Below are positions 14,099 to 21,899 of a stretch of DNA of 21,899 nucleotides, in pieces. The notes beneath the pieces were generated by a model that saw only the letters and a program-made list of their open reading frames with translations, was not told the origin of the DNA and searched no databases. The DNA is from CAYLYU01 sp964501925. Lineage in GTDB: Bacteria; Pseudomonadota; Zetaproteobacteria; Mariprofundales; Mariprofundaceae. The stretch spans positions 1-21,899 of the forward strand of contig CAZCTM010000030.1 of NCBI GenBank assembly GCA_964501925.1, read 5' to 3'. Position 1 is the stretch's first letter. Each line of letters opens with the position of its first letter. The position numbers and the translations under genes were made by a program.

Positions 14099-15283
14099 AT
14101 GAGAATGAAGGTTGCGATTGTTGGGGGTGGCATCATCGGGTGTCTGACGGCCTGGATGCTGAAGCGCCAGGGCGCAATGCCGGTGATTTTCGAAAGAGGG
14201 AGGATTGGCAGGGAATCCTCCTGGGCCGGCGCGGGCATCCTCTGCCCCATCCATCCATGGCTTTATCCTGATTCCTTTTCAAGCTTGGTTCAGGCAAGTC
14301 TCGAGATGTATCCGGCCGTTCAGAGGGAGCTCTCCGAGGTCTCCGGCATTCCGGTCGAGTGGGTCCGAACAGGTCTTCTGATTCCGTTTTTTCCCGGGGA
14401 TTGCTCCGGTCATCGTGAGCCGGCCCTGGCCTGGTCAAGGCGTTTCGGCTGGAAGGTGGAGTCACTCTCGGCCGATGAGGCCCGCAGGGAGGAGCCCGCG
14501 CTTGCCGCAAATGTTGAAAGTGCCCTGCTATGGCCGGAGGTGGCCCAGATACGTAATCCGAGACTGATGAAGGCGTTACGCAAGGCGCTTGAGCTCTCCT
14601 GTATCGAGATCCGTGAAAATACCGAAGTGTCCGGAATTGTGGAAAAAGCCGGAAGGATACGTGGCGTGCAACTTGCCAGTGGTGAGCAGGTGCGTGTGGA
14701 TGGGGTGTTGCTGGCAGCCGGGAGCTGGAGTGGCGTGATTGCACGCCAGTGGGGATTCAAGCTGCCGGTTGATCCGGTCAAGGGGCAGATCATTCTGTTG
14801 AAGGGTGGGCAAGGCAGTTTAAGACATATCGTGAAACACGATGATGCGTATTTTGTTCCCAGGATGGATGGTCGTATTCTGGTGGGAGCAAGCATGGAAG
14901 ATGCCGGATTTCGGCGTGGAAATACGGTTTCGGTCATGCATTCTCTCCTGGATGCGCTTTTACGCCTGATGCCCGGCCTGGGAGAGAAAGAAATAGAACG
15001 GCAATGGATGGGGTTCAGGCCGGGAAGTCCGGATGGTCTCCCGTTTCTGGGACCAGTACCCTCCAGGCCAGGGTTATGGGTTGCCAGTGGTCACTATCGC
15101 AACGGGGTGCTTCTGGCACCGGTCACAGCCCGCATTCTCAGTCGCTGGATTCTGGGAGAAAAGCCAACCCTGGATATGAATGCCTTCAGGGCGGACAGGT
15201 TAATCAAGGCATCTGTTGCCCTGGGTTATCCCCGCGAGGGAAACAGGACAGCAAGCCAGCTCAGTGCTGTGAGGAAGGAATGA
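14099..15283 (+). CDS. thiO: ThiO-like glycine oxidase / DAO-family FAD oxidoreductase
   Basis: Flavin amine oxidase of 394 residues. The ATG at 14099 has AGG five bases upstream and is followed at once by the FAD-binding strand VAIVGGGIIGCLTAWML. Glu is at the strand end (FERGRIGRESSWAGAGIL). Later motifs are PVDPVKGQIILLK, VPRMDGRILVGASMEDAGF and the C-terminal WMGFRPGSPDGLPFLGP with SGHYRNGVLLAP, the pattern of glycine oxidase ThiO, which makes dehydroglycine for the thiamine thiazole ring. No other thi gene is in the window, so a more general D-amino-acid oxidase role is possible. It is divergent from hpnC, and its last 58 bases overlap the convergent GGDEF/EAL gene. Confidence 0.85.
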   Translation: MRMKVAIVGGGIIGCLTAWMLKRQGAMPVIFERGRIGRESSWAGAGILCPIHPWLYPDSFSSLVQASLEMYPAVQRELSEVSGIPVEWVRTGLLIPFFPGDCSGHREPALAWSRRFGWKVESLSADEARREEPALAANVESALLWPEVAQIRNPRLMKALRKALELSCIEIRENTEVSGIVEKAGRIRGVQLASGEQVRVDGVLLAAGSWSGVIARQWGFKLPVDPVKGQIILLKGGQGSLRHIVKHDDAYFVPRMDGRILVGASMEDAGFRRGNTVSVMHSLLDALLRLMPGLGEKEIERQWMGFRPGSPDGLPFLGPVPSRPGLWVASGHYRNGVLLAPVTARILSRWILGEKPTLDMNAFRADRLIKASVALGYPREGNRTASQLSAVRKE

Positions 15284-17784
15284 TTCTTGTACTTTCTGAG
15301 AAAGGCCCCCGCATCCTCGGGTGACAGGGGATGGCTGAACAGATAACCCTGCGCTTCATCAAAACCAAACTGGCGAAGGGACGCGAACTGTTCGGGGGTT
15401 TCAACACCCTCCGCAATTACCTTGATGTTCATGCTGTGGGCCATGTCGATCACTGCCTTCACGATACCCATATCTTCCTGGGCCCCGGGTAGTTTCTGGA
15501 TAAGACTGCGGTCGATCTTGATGGCGTCAATGGGAAAATGCTTCAGGTAGTTTAGGGAAGACACCCCGGTTCCAAAATCATCGATGCTGATTCGTACACC
15601 CAGATCCTTGAGCTCTCCGAGTATGGCGATATTTTCCCTGGATGGTTCCCGTGTGGCATTTTCGGTCAGTTCGAGTTCAAGCTGACCGGGATCCAGTCCG
15701 CTTTCACGGAGGATGGAGGCGACAATCTTCGGGAGATTCTTCTTTCTGAGCTGCAAGGCTGAAATGTTCACCGTCAGGTTCACACAGACATGGAAGTCTG
15801 CAAGCCCTGCGTCCTGCCATGCCTTGTGCTGAAAACACGCCTTTCTCAAGGCCAGTTCCCCGATGGGAAGGATGAGGTTTGTCTTCTCGGCCAGAGGCAT
15901 GAATTGCGAGGCCGTAAGCAACCCCTTTTTCGGATGCTGCCAGCGAATCAGTGCTTCCAGTGCATCGATGTGGCCGCTTTGCAAGTCAATGATGGGCTGA
16001 TAGTGAAGGATGAATTCCCCGTTCCTGATTGCACGCTGCAGATTTTTTTCAACTTTCAGACGTTCCCTGACCCTGATCCCGATGTCCGTCGTATAGAACT
16101 GATAACCCTCTCTGCCCTCATCCTTGGCACGGTACATGGCGGCATCGGCATGTCTGATGAGGGTATCAACATCGGTGCCATCGGCCGGATAAAGGCTGAT
16201 GCCTATGCTTCCACCGATAAAATATTCATTGCCGTTGAGATCAAAGGGTTGAGACAGGTTCTTCAAGATCTTTTCGGCAACCTTTACGACATCCCTGGTT
16301 TCGTGAACGTCCGTAAGAATGATCATGAATTCGTCCCCGCCGAGCCGGGAAACGGTATCCATCTCGCGCACGCATTTCTTCAGCCTCCTGGCGACCTCAA
16401 CAAGCACGCGATCACCCGCCTCGTGGCCAAGGGTGTCATTGATGGTTTTGAAGTGGTCCAGGTCAACGAACAGAAGGGCAAACTGCTGACCCAGCCGCTT
16501 GGCCTGGGCAATGCTCTGTTCCAGACGGTCCATCAGGAGGGCCCTGTTGGGCAGGGAGGTCAGCGCGTCCTCATGGGCTAGGCGCTGAAGTTTGTCTTCA
16601 GCCCGTTTCCTCTCGATGGCAATGCCGGCAAAGTTTGCCGTTGCCTGGATAAGCTCTATTTCGGCATCATCCGGCCTGCATGGTTCCCTGTGGTACAAGG
16701 CAAAGGTGCCGAGGATGGTCCCCTGACCATCCCTGATGGGCATGGACCAGCATGCTCTCAGGCCATGTTCCAAGGCCAGATCCCGGTAATCGGACCACAG
16801 GGGATCGTGGGCAATATCCTCCACAATGACCATCTCGTTTCGGTGGACCGCCGTACCGCAGGATCCTGCTTTCGGCCCGATGGCTACACCATGAATGGCC
16901 TGGCTGAAGGCCTTGGGCAGACTGGGTGCTGACGTGGCCAGAAGGTGTTTTCCGGAATCATCCAGGAGCAGGATGGAACTCAGGGCATCGGGACATAATT
17001 CCTCGATCGTGCGGTTGATGGCATCAAGGATAGTCTCCAGCGGTTCCTGCTTTGCCAGCATTTCCAGGATCCGGTTGTGCCGCACCATCTCCGCCTCGGT
17101 GTGTTTGCGCTGTTCAACCTCTCTTTGCAACTGTTCAATAAGTTCATTCTCTTCAGATCGCAGATTTAGTAATTCGGTGAGGGTCTTGTTGAAATATCTG
17201 GAAAAGAACAGCAGGGCGATGGAAAAAAAGATCATCAGGAATCCCATCGACAGATGAATGGGAGTATGCTGCTGAAACAGCCAACTTGCCGAGCTGATCA
17301 TGATGGGTAAAGAGAAAACCACAAAAGGGGTGATCGTGGCGGACAGGGACTGCGTGGCTGCCACCATCACGCCACCCAAAATGAAAAGCACCAGCATTTG
17401 ATGACCAAGTGATGCCGGTGGCATAAGCATGTAAGGAGCAGCGGACCATACAAAGCCGGCGCAGAGGGAGCCAAGGAGAAAGTAGTAGCGCCAGCGCTTG
17501 ATTTCCCTTGGTTCTGGTTGGCATCGCATGTATTTCGTCTGCAAGACGAAGCGGGCCACGGTGACACTTGCGAGAAGAAAGAACCAGATCAGGAGCGATA
17601 TGGGGGGAAGCAGGGTCCACAAGGTGACAACAAGCAGAGTTGCAACGGCAAGGGATGCATACAGGGCTGGACGCAACTGTTGATAGAGGAATTTAACCTG
17701 TCCGGCAAGAATCAGATCATCGACATCCCGATGAAGGATGCCTCCGGACTTTTCTGTGTTCATCTCCACAGGACAGGAACGCAC
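15226..17784 (-). CDS. Membrane GAF-GGDEF-EAL c-di-GMP protein
   Basis: Inner-membrane c-di-GMP enzyme of up to 852 residues. About six transmembrane segments (40-195) lead to a coiled coil (205-240), a GAF domain (about 250-392), GGDEF (about 400-560) and EAL (about 570-830). The GGDEF half has an intact GGDEF (482-486) and an inhibitory I-site RxxD (Arg473-Asp476) five residues before it. The EAL half has EALIRW (610), ELTEN, IDDFG (735-736), KIDR (Lys756), EGVET (Glu792) and Gln812, so both activities are possible. The start is uncertain: GTG 17784 or ATG 17763, neither with a well-spaced Shine-Dalgarno sequence. The last 22 residues lie outside the EAL domain in the segment overlapping thiO. 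A PilZ effector is encoded at 3298. Confidence 0.94.
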   Translation of the reverse strand: MRSCPVEMNTEKSGGILHRDVDDLILAGQVKFLYQQLRPALYASLAVATLLVVTLWTLLPPISLLIWFFLLASVTVARFVLQTKYMRCQPEPREIKRWRYYFLLGSLCAGFVWSAAPYMLMPPASLGHQMLVLFILGGVMVAATQSLSATITPFVVFSLPIMISSASWLFQQHTPIHLSMGFLMIFFSIALLFFSRYFNKTLTELLNLRSEENELIEQLQREVEQRKHTEAEMVRHNRILEMLAKQEPLETILDAINRTIEELCPDALSSILLLDDSGKHLLATSAPSLPKAFSQAIHGVAIGPKAGSCGTAVHRNEMVIVEDIAHDPLWSDYRDLALEHGLRACWSMPIRDGQGTILGTFALYHREPCRPDDAEIELIQATANFAGIAIERKRAEDKLQRLAHEDALTSLPNRALLMDRLEQSIAQAKRLGQQFALLFVDLDHFKTINDTLGHEAGDRVLVEVARRLKKCVREMDTVSRLGGDEFMIILTDVHETRDVVKVAEKILKNLSQPFDLNGNEYFIGGSIGISLYPADGTDVDTLIRHADAAMYRAKDEGREGYQFYTTDIGIRVRERLKVEKNLQRAIRNGEFILHYQPIIDLQSGHIDALEALIRWQHPKKGLLTASQFMPLAEKTNLILPIGELALRKACFQHKAWQDAGLADFHVCVNLTVNISALQLRKKNLPKIVASILRESGLDPGQLELELTENATREPSRENIAILGELKDLGVRISIDDFGTGVSSLNYLKHFPIDAIKIDRSLIQKLPGAQEDMGIVKAVIDMAHSMNIKVIAEGVETPEQFASLRQFGFDEAQGYLFSHPLSPEDAGAFLRKYKNHSFLTALSWLAVLFPSRG

Positions 17785-17978
17785 ACCAGATTCAGGCGTT
17801 TTCCCTTATAGATGATTCCGGCAACTGTGCGTTCACACGTTTTCATAATGACAGGGCATCGCCCCTCCCTTGAAACAGTCCTCATGTTAAGCGAAAAGCA
17901 TGAAACCGAAATCCCCGTAAAGATGTTAGGTGGAAGTCCTGAGGCTGTCAAAATCAAGGAGAGAAGGGCGTTTGGATA
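17785..17978. other. Intergenic region upstream of the GGDEF/EAL gene
   Basis: No gene is supported here; frames that stay open run into tRNA sequence. On the minus strand TATAAG (17810-17805) could be a -10 box, but no good -35 is present. TGTG-CGTT-CACA (17826-17837) is a small inverted repeat about 33 bases upstream of the predicted start. No clear terminator follows tRNA-Leu. Confidence 0.35.
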
Positions 17979-18066
17979 TGGTGCCGGGAGCGGGAGTCGA
18001 ACCCGCACAGAGCCTTGCTCCGAGGGATTTTAAGTCCCTTGCGTCTACCAATTCCGCCATCCCGGC
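17979..18066 (-). tRNA. tRNA-Leu (TAA)
   Basis: The minus strand forms an 88-nucleotide class II tRNA with a long variable arm. The acceptor stem GCCGGGA pairs with TCCCGGC, the anticodon loop CTTAAAA contains TAA, and CCA is encoded at 17981-17979. Confidence 0.95.
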
Positions 18067-18105
18067 CAGACTGAATCATGACAAGATTCTGGACCGGGTG
18101 GCAAC

Positions 18106-18180
<75 letters not shown>

Positions 18181-18190
18181 CGCATGACAC

Positions 18191-18213
18191 AAAAAGGGGG
18201 CCGATCAGGCCCC
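18191..18213 (-). terminator. Terminator-like hairpin between tRNA-Gly and tRNA-Cys
   Basis: GGGGCC (18197-18202) and GGCCCC (18208-18213) form a 6-bp all-G/C stem with a 5-base loop. On the minus strand it is followed by C and five T residues. It starts five bases after the tRNA-Gly CCA end and would stop most transcription before tRNA-Cys. Confidence 0.7.
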
Positions 18214-18217
18214 GGAC

Positions 18218-18293
18218 TGGAGCGGGAAACCGGTCTCGAACCGGCGACCTCAACCTTGGCAAGGTTGCGCTCTACCAACTGAGCTATTCCCGC
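18218..18293 (-). tRNA. tRNA-Gly (GCC)
   Basis: The minus strand gives a 76-nucleotide cloverleaf with acceptor GCGGGAA/TTTCCCGC pairing, the anticodon loop TTGCCAA containing GCC, discriminator T73 and encoded CCA. Confidence 0.95.
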
Positions 18294-18308
18294 TATTCGG
18301 CAATACGA

Positions 18309-18338
18309 ATAGTCCCTGCCAACAGGGGATCTTGTCAA
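18309..18338 (-). promoter_or_regulatory. Sigma70-like promoter of the tRNA cluster
   Basis: On the minus strand a perfect TTGACA (18338-18333) is followed after 18 bases by GACTAT (18314-18309), 16 bases from the tRNA-Gly 5' end. A 7-bp inverted repeat, CTATTCG (18293-18299) and CGAATAG (18306-18312), spans from the -10 box to the tRNA 5' end. Confidence 0.5.
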
Positions 18339-18377
18339 GTCTGCAGGCCAGCCTTGTTTGGTCTGGATACAGTCTCG

Positions 18378-19886
18378 TCAGTTAATGTCGGGCCAGTGGG
18401 AGCTGTCCGTCAGGAAGTGGATGTCACTCTCTCCCGGGCGCTGGTAGTTCGCTAGCTGCTTCTCCAGGACGGACAGGTCCGCATCTGAAATATCCCGGCC
18501 CGCTGCCGTGCGGTTCCGGATGCGTTCCTTCAATACGGAGGCGTCCAGGTCGAGCCAAAGGATATGGCAGTCCGTACCAGCTTGCCTGGCGATGTTTCTG
18601 GCCTCCTGGCGGTCCTGCGGACGCAGGAAGGTCGCATCCATGATCACAGAGAATCCGGCCTTGAGTCCCAGTTCAGCGGCAGCGAACATGGCATGATAGG
18701 TTTTGGCGCTCATTTCGTGACCGTACAGGGGAAGATCGGGAAAAGTCTTCGCCAGGCGTTTTCTCGTGGCATCCGATCGAATCCATATGGCAGGCACTTT
18801 GCCGCAGCCAAGGAGGGCGAGGTGGCTTTTTCCGCTCCCGGACAGGCCGCCAACCACAAAGAGGTGGGGGGGTGCCGGCTGTGTGTACCCATGGGCAAGG
18901 GTGAAGTAACGGGCAGCCTCATCCAGCTGATGCCGGCGTCCTTGTGCGTCAAGCCCCGGATCCGATGCCAGCAGGCAGGCCACCTTGCCACGCACACAGG
19001 CACGATAGGACAGATAAAGCGGCAAAAGGGAAAGGCCAGGATAGTCACCGGTATGCTCAAGGTACCGGGACAGGAACCGGTAACCGAGATCGGGGCGGCC
19101 CCTGGCATCGCAGTCCATGAGCAGGAAGGCGACGTCGTTCATGGTGTCAATCATGCGAAATTCATCGTTGAACTCGATGCAGTCAAAAACGCACGGTTTG
19201 TTGTTGAACAAGGCGATGTTTTTCAGGTGCAGATCGCCATGGCAGGCGCGGATGAATCCCTCGTTTTGCCGTTTCCTGAAGAGATCCTTTTGCGCCAGGA
19301 TCCTTTCGCTGTGCTTTTGCAGGTCCTTCAGCTGGTTGCGGCTGATCACCTTGCCCAGATGCTGGCTGGCCACATCATAGTTCGCTTCAATATGGGCACG
19401 TATGAAGCTTACATCCCCAAACTTTCGGATACGCGGGCCCGTTTCCGCGACGGCATGAAAGGTCGCGATATCCTGGGCCAGGCGATCCATCCATGCCGGC
19501 TCAAAGCGGTCCGCTTCGAGTCGCCGGTCCAGGAGGTCATCCTGGGCGAACTGCACCAGCTTGAGGCAGTAGTCAACAATCTCTCCGCTTTCGCCGAGCC
19601 GATAGGTCCCATTGCCTTGACAGATTGGCAGGACCTCCAGATAGAGTTCCGGCGCAAGGCGCCTGTTTAATATGAGCTCCTGCTCGCAAAAATACTTTCG
19701 CCTGTCCAGCCCGGTGAAATCCAGGAAGCCGAAATTGACCGGCTTCTTGACCTTGTAGACAAAATCACCGGTGAGGATGACCCACGAAATATGGGTCTGG
19801 AGCAACTGAATATCCCTTGTTGGATGGGTGTAGAATTCAGGTTGGAGCATGGCCCGGATATGTTCTGGCAATTCAATCCCTGCCAC
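18378..19886 (-). CDS. Fusion of aminoglycoside-phosphotransferase-like kinase and P-loop kinase
   Basis: Two-domain protein of 502 residues, known as a family of bifunctional phosphotransferase/AAA proteins of unknown substrate. The N-terminal half (about 30-300) is APH-like: Lys near 46-48 in VYKVKKP, catalytic loop HGDLHLKN (216-223; Asp218, Asn223) and metal-binding Asp235 in FDCIEF. The C-terminal half (about 340-495) is a small zeta-toxin or gluconate-kinase-like P-loop domain with Walker A GLSGSGKS (347-354) and DATFLR, plus lid arginines in KERIRNRT. Both active sites look intact. It starts three bases after the cysQ stop, so the two are co-expressed, suggesting nucleotide or sugar-phosphate metabolism (inference). 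Antibiotic resistance is not implied. Confidence 0.88.
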   Translation of the reverse strand: MAGIELPEHIRAMLQPEFYTHPTRDIQLLQTHISWVILTGDFVYKVKKPVNFGFLDFTGLDRRKYFCEQELILNRRLAPELYLEVLPICQGNGTYRLGESGEIVDYCLKLVQFAQDDLLDRRLEADRFEPAWMDRLAQDIATFHAVAETGPRIRKFGDVSFIRAHIEANYDVASQHLGKVISRNQLKDLQKHSERILAQKDLFRKRQNEGFIRACHGDLHLKNIALFNNKPCVFDCIEFNDEFRMIDTMNDVAFLLMDCDARGRPDLGYRFLSRYLEHTGDYPGLSLLPLYLSYRACVRGKVACLLASDPGLDAQGRRHQLDEAARYFTLAHGYTQPAPPHLFVVGGLSGSGKSHLALLGCGKVPAIWIRSDATRKRLAKTFPDLPLYGHEMSAKTYHAMFAAAELGLKAGFSVIMDATFLRPQDRQEARNIARQAGTDCHILWLDLDASVLKERIRNRTAAGRDISDADLSVLEKQLANYQRPGESDIHFLTDSSHWPDIN

Positions 19887-19889
19887 GGA

Positions 19890-20699
19890 TTAGCTCCTTC
19901 GGTCCGGACCCAGGGGAACATCCCTGAGCCTTTCGATCAGGTCAGGATGCAAGGGACCGTTCGTGGCAAGAAATCCGTAAACCTTTTCATGGGTTGGTCT
20001 GATGCGGATGGGCTTTCCTTCTTTGTTGCTCACTCGTCCCCCAGCCCAGCTTACAAGGGCGAAGCCAGCTCCCACATCCCAGACATGCCTCGGCCGCAGC
20101 GTGAATGTCAGATCCGCGATTCCGGCTGCTACCAGGGCGCACTTCCATGCCACGGAACCCGTGGTGACAAGTTCGAGATCCCTGAACTTGTCCCATTCGC
20201 CTGCTTCTGTTTCGGTGCGGCTTGCCAGGGCCTTTGCCCCGGTGAGTTGTCTACGGGAAGTGGTCTGGACAGGCCTGTCATTCAGCGTCACACCCGCGGC
20301 GCAACCCGCGATTGTTTCACCGCTGGCCGGATTGTGAATAACGGCAGCAAGGTCCACACCGTTCTCCTGCAGGAGGACCGAAACCACGTATTCCGGAATG
20401 CCTCGTACAAACTCCTTGGTTCCGTCCAGTGGGTCAACGATCCAGCAATAACGGCTGCTCTCTTCACCATCGTGGCTGCTTTCCTCACCAAAATAACGGC
20501 TTCCCGGCAGCAACGTGGAAAGACCCTGTTCAAGGATACTGTCCGCCGCCAGATCTGCGGCAGTCAAGGGGTCATGCTTTCGGGTATCCTTGTAGGCCGT
20601 TTCAAAGCCGTCCTGCTTTACCTGCTGAATGGCTTTTCCGGCACGCTCACAGATGGTGATCATCTGGGCCAGCAGGCGCTGTGTATCGACTCTACTCAT
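19890..20699 (-). CDS. cysQ: CysQ-like 3'(2'),5'-bisphosphate nucleotidase
   Basis: Inositol-monophosphatase-superfamily phosphatase of 269 residues, likely hydrolysing 3'-phosphoadenosine 5'-phosphate left by sulfate assimilation. The Mg-binding residues are seen: DPLTAAD (Asp43), GEES (Glu72, Glu73), WIVDPLDGTKEF (Asp89, Asp92) and HVWDVGAG near the C-terminus. GTKEF rather than GTxNF favours CysQ over inositol monophosphatase. It is the first gene of a two-gene unit with the kinase fusion. No promoter was identified in the 50 bases upstream. Confidence 0.88.
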   Translation of the reverse strand: MSRVDTQRLLAQMITICERAGKAIQQVKQDGFETAYKDTRKHDPLTAADLAADSILEQGLSTLLPGSRYFGEESSHDGEESSRYCWIVDPLDGTKEFVRGIPEYVVSVLLQENGVDLAAVIHNPASGETIAGCAAGVTLNDRPVQTTSRRQLTGAKALASRTETEAGEWDKFRDLELVTTGSVAWKCALVAAGIADLTFTLRPRHVWDVGAGFALVSWAGGRVSNKEGKPIRIRPTHEKVYGFLATNGPLHPDLIERLRDVPLGPDRRS

Positions 20700-20749
20700 C
20701 TTCGCTCTCCAGAGATGGAAAGCTGCGTATCAGATCCTGTCACGTCCAC

Positions 20750-20779
20750 AAAAAAATCACCCCGGTCCAGGCCGGGGTG
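20750..20779 (-). terminator. Rho-independent terminator after cytochrome c peroxidase gene
   Basis: CACCCCGG (20758-20765) and CCGGGGTG (20772-20779) form a perfect 8-bp stem with a 6-base loop. On the minus strand it is followed by A and seven T residues (complement of 20750-20756). It begins six bases after the peroxidase stop and separates that gene from cysQ. Confidence 0.9.
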
Positions 20780-20785
20780 TTGTGA

Positions 20786-21826
20786 TCAATCCTGCCAATT
20801 CAGGGCATGACCTTTCGGTCGGGGCAGAATAGGGAATTCTATCCTGGGGGGATCACCCGTGAGCGTCTCCAGAAAGGCGACAATGTCAGCGACATCCTCA
20901 TCGGAAAGTTTGGTGTCCAGCTGCACCTTGGCCATGATCCGGACGGCATCGGACAGGGTTTCTGCAGAACCGTCGTGGAAGTAGGGGGCGGTCATGGCCA
21001 CGTTCCGCCATGATTGCACGCGGAAGAGATGATCGTCCTCCACCTTCCCTGTGACGTTCTTTAACCCCTCGTCCTTGCCGTAGGGGAATCTCTGGAATTC
21101 ATTGCTGGTGAACAATGGACCTGAGTGACAGGATGTGCATCCAATCTCGTCCACTTTCTTCATTCCGCGTTTGGCCTGCTCGCTTATTTGCCCTTTTCCG
21201 CGAACATACTGGTCAAAAGGGGCATTGGGTGTTAGCAGTGTGCGTTCAAAGGCAGCAATGGCCCTGGCCATGTTATCATAGGTGAGTGCATCGGCCACGT
21301 TTCCGAAGGCTTCCCGAAAGAAGGGCTCATAACCTGCCTCTTGCAGGCGCGAAAGCACTTCCTCCTCACTCATCGAGGCCATCTCCACAGGGTTGAGAGG
21401 TGGTCCCTTGGCCTGGTCTTCAAGCAAGGGTGCGCGTCCGTCCCAGAACTGCCTGCTCCAGAACGCCGAATTGAACACTGTTGGTGCATTTCTGCCGCCA
21501 CGTTGCCACTTGTGGCCGATCGAGAAACGCTGATGGTCCACACCAAATGTACCCAGGTTATGACAGGAATTGCAGGAGAACTGACCGCTTCGTGAGAGGG
21601 CGGGTTCAAAGTAGAGCATCTTGCCGAGTTTCACCTTGGCAGGTGTTGTCGGGTTGTCTGCTGGTACCGGAACCTCTGTGGGCAGGACATCCATGCCCTC
21701 CGGAACCTCCGCTGGCCGATGGGTTGAGGCTTCAGCCTTGTTGCCGGCTGCCTCTGCCAGAGGCAGCGCACTGTCGGCAACAAACCATACCAGTGCAGCA
21801 AGCAGGACAAACAACGTTTTCATGGC
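20786..21826 (-). CDS. Diheme cytochrome c peroxidase (CcpA/MauG family)
   Basis: Periplasmic enzyme reducing hydrogen peroxide with electrons from small cytochromes or cupredoxins. The ATG at 21826 begins a clear signal peptide (MKTLFVLLAALVWFVADSALPLAEA) and gives 346 residues; the GTG at 21844 overlaps the upstream gene as GTGA and is less likely. Two c-type heme motifs are present, CNSCH in the N-terminal domain and CTSCH in the C-terminal domain. Typical family segments are GKMLYFEPALSRSGQFSCNSCH, RNAPTVFNSAFW, FWDGRAPLLEDQA and APYFHDGSAETL. The length fits classical bacterial CCP rather than MauG. A strong terminator follows. Confidence 0.94.
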   Translation of the reverse strand, partial: AMKTLFVLLAALVWFVADSALPLAEAAGNKAEASTHRPAEVPEGMDVLPTEVPVPADNPTTPAKVKLGKMLYFEPALSRSGQFSCNSCHNLGTFGVDHQRFSIGHKWQRGGRNAPTVFNSAFWSRQFWDGRAPLLEDQAKGPPLNPVEMASMSEEEVLSRLQEAGYEPFFREAFGNVADALTYDNMARAIAAFERTLLTPNAPFDQYVRGKGQISEQAKRGMKKVDEIGCTSCHSGPLFTSNEFQRFPYGKDEGLKNVTGKVEDDHLFRVQSWRNVAMTAPYFHDGSAETLSDAVRIMAKVQLDTKLSDEDVADIVAFLETLTGDPPRIEFPILPRPKGHALNWQD

Positions 21827-21840
21827 TTTCTCAACCCTGG

Positions 21841-21899
21841 TCACAGCTTGTCCGCCTCGGCAGCGAGGTAGGCGGCCACGCCTTCCGGGGAGGCATCCA
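21841..21899 (-). CDS. C-terminal fragment of an unidentified gene
   Basis: The minus-strand frame entering from the right edge reads DASPEGVAAYLAAEADKL and then stops at 21843-21841. Only about 19 codons are visible, too few to name a family. It is probably co-transcribed with the peroxidase gene, which starts 14 bases after the stop (or overlaps it, if the GTG is used). Confidence 0.5.
   Translation of the reverse strand, partial: DASPEGVAAYLAAEADKL

Noticed and set aside
18564..19670. 368-codon open frame on the plus strand
   Set aside because: Lies fully antisense to the well-supported phosphotransferase/kinase fusion gene and shows no recognisable domain; it is a by-product of codon bias.
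19791..20810. 339-codon open frame on the plus strand
   Set aside because: Antisense to cysQ, spanning the intergenic terminator; no motif or ribosome-binding site, low-complexity Gln/Gly/Arg character.

Overview
This window looks like chromosomal DNA from a Gram-negative proteobacterium. It carries an outer-membrane Tol system, a Coq7-type ubiquinone hydroxylase, RuvABC, diheme cytochrome c peroxidase, a GGDEF/EAL protein and the bacterial squalene genes hpnCDE. The mixture would suit a deep-branching lineage such as Zetaproteobacteria or Acidithiobacillia, but that placement is inference. Most genes are on the minus strand, tightly packed, with many 4-base ATGA/TTGA-type overlaps.

Region by region. 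(1) 1-1970 looks like the end of an integrated element. It has hairpins resembling an IS200/IS605-type end, a large tyrosine recombinase with unusual catalytic spacing, and a phased array of TGGTCACA direct repeats, all abutting the 3' end of an initiator tRNA-Met gene with its own promoter and terminator. (2) 2094-4738 is a small signalling locus. A DUF190 gene and a Crp-type regulator with an intact cyclic-nucleotide-binding cassette run leftward. A PilZ protein and a membrane class III nucleotide cyclase run rightward from a shared intergenic region containing two inverted repeats. (3) 4758-9871 is a continuous minus-strand series yebC-ruvC-ruvA-ruvB-ybgC-tolQ-tolR-tolA, covering Holliday-junction processing and cell-envelope integrity; tolB and pal do not follow. 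A possible RNA pseudoknot lies just upstream of yebC. (4) 9975-10628 is coq7. (5) 10629-10944 is a 316-base non-coding stretch with two perfect and two near-perfect DnaA boxes beside an A/T-rich palindromic segment: a candidate replication origin and the most notable observation here. (6) 10945-14054 is hpnC-hpnD-hpnE (squalene synthesis), divergent from a ThiO-like amine oxidase gene. (7) 15226-17784 is a membrane GAF-GGDEF-EAL protein whose 3' end overlaps thiO convergently. (8) 17979-18293 holds tRNA-Leu(UAA), tRNA-Cys(GCA) and tRNA-Gly(GCC). (9) 18378-20699 pairs a phosphotransferase/P-loop kinase fusion with cysQ. (10) 20786-21899 has a diheme cytochrome c peroxidase and the tail of an unidentified upstream gene.

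Gene calls rest on protein motifs read by eye. Regulatory and origin calls rest on short sequence motifs and are hypotheses.
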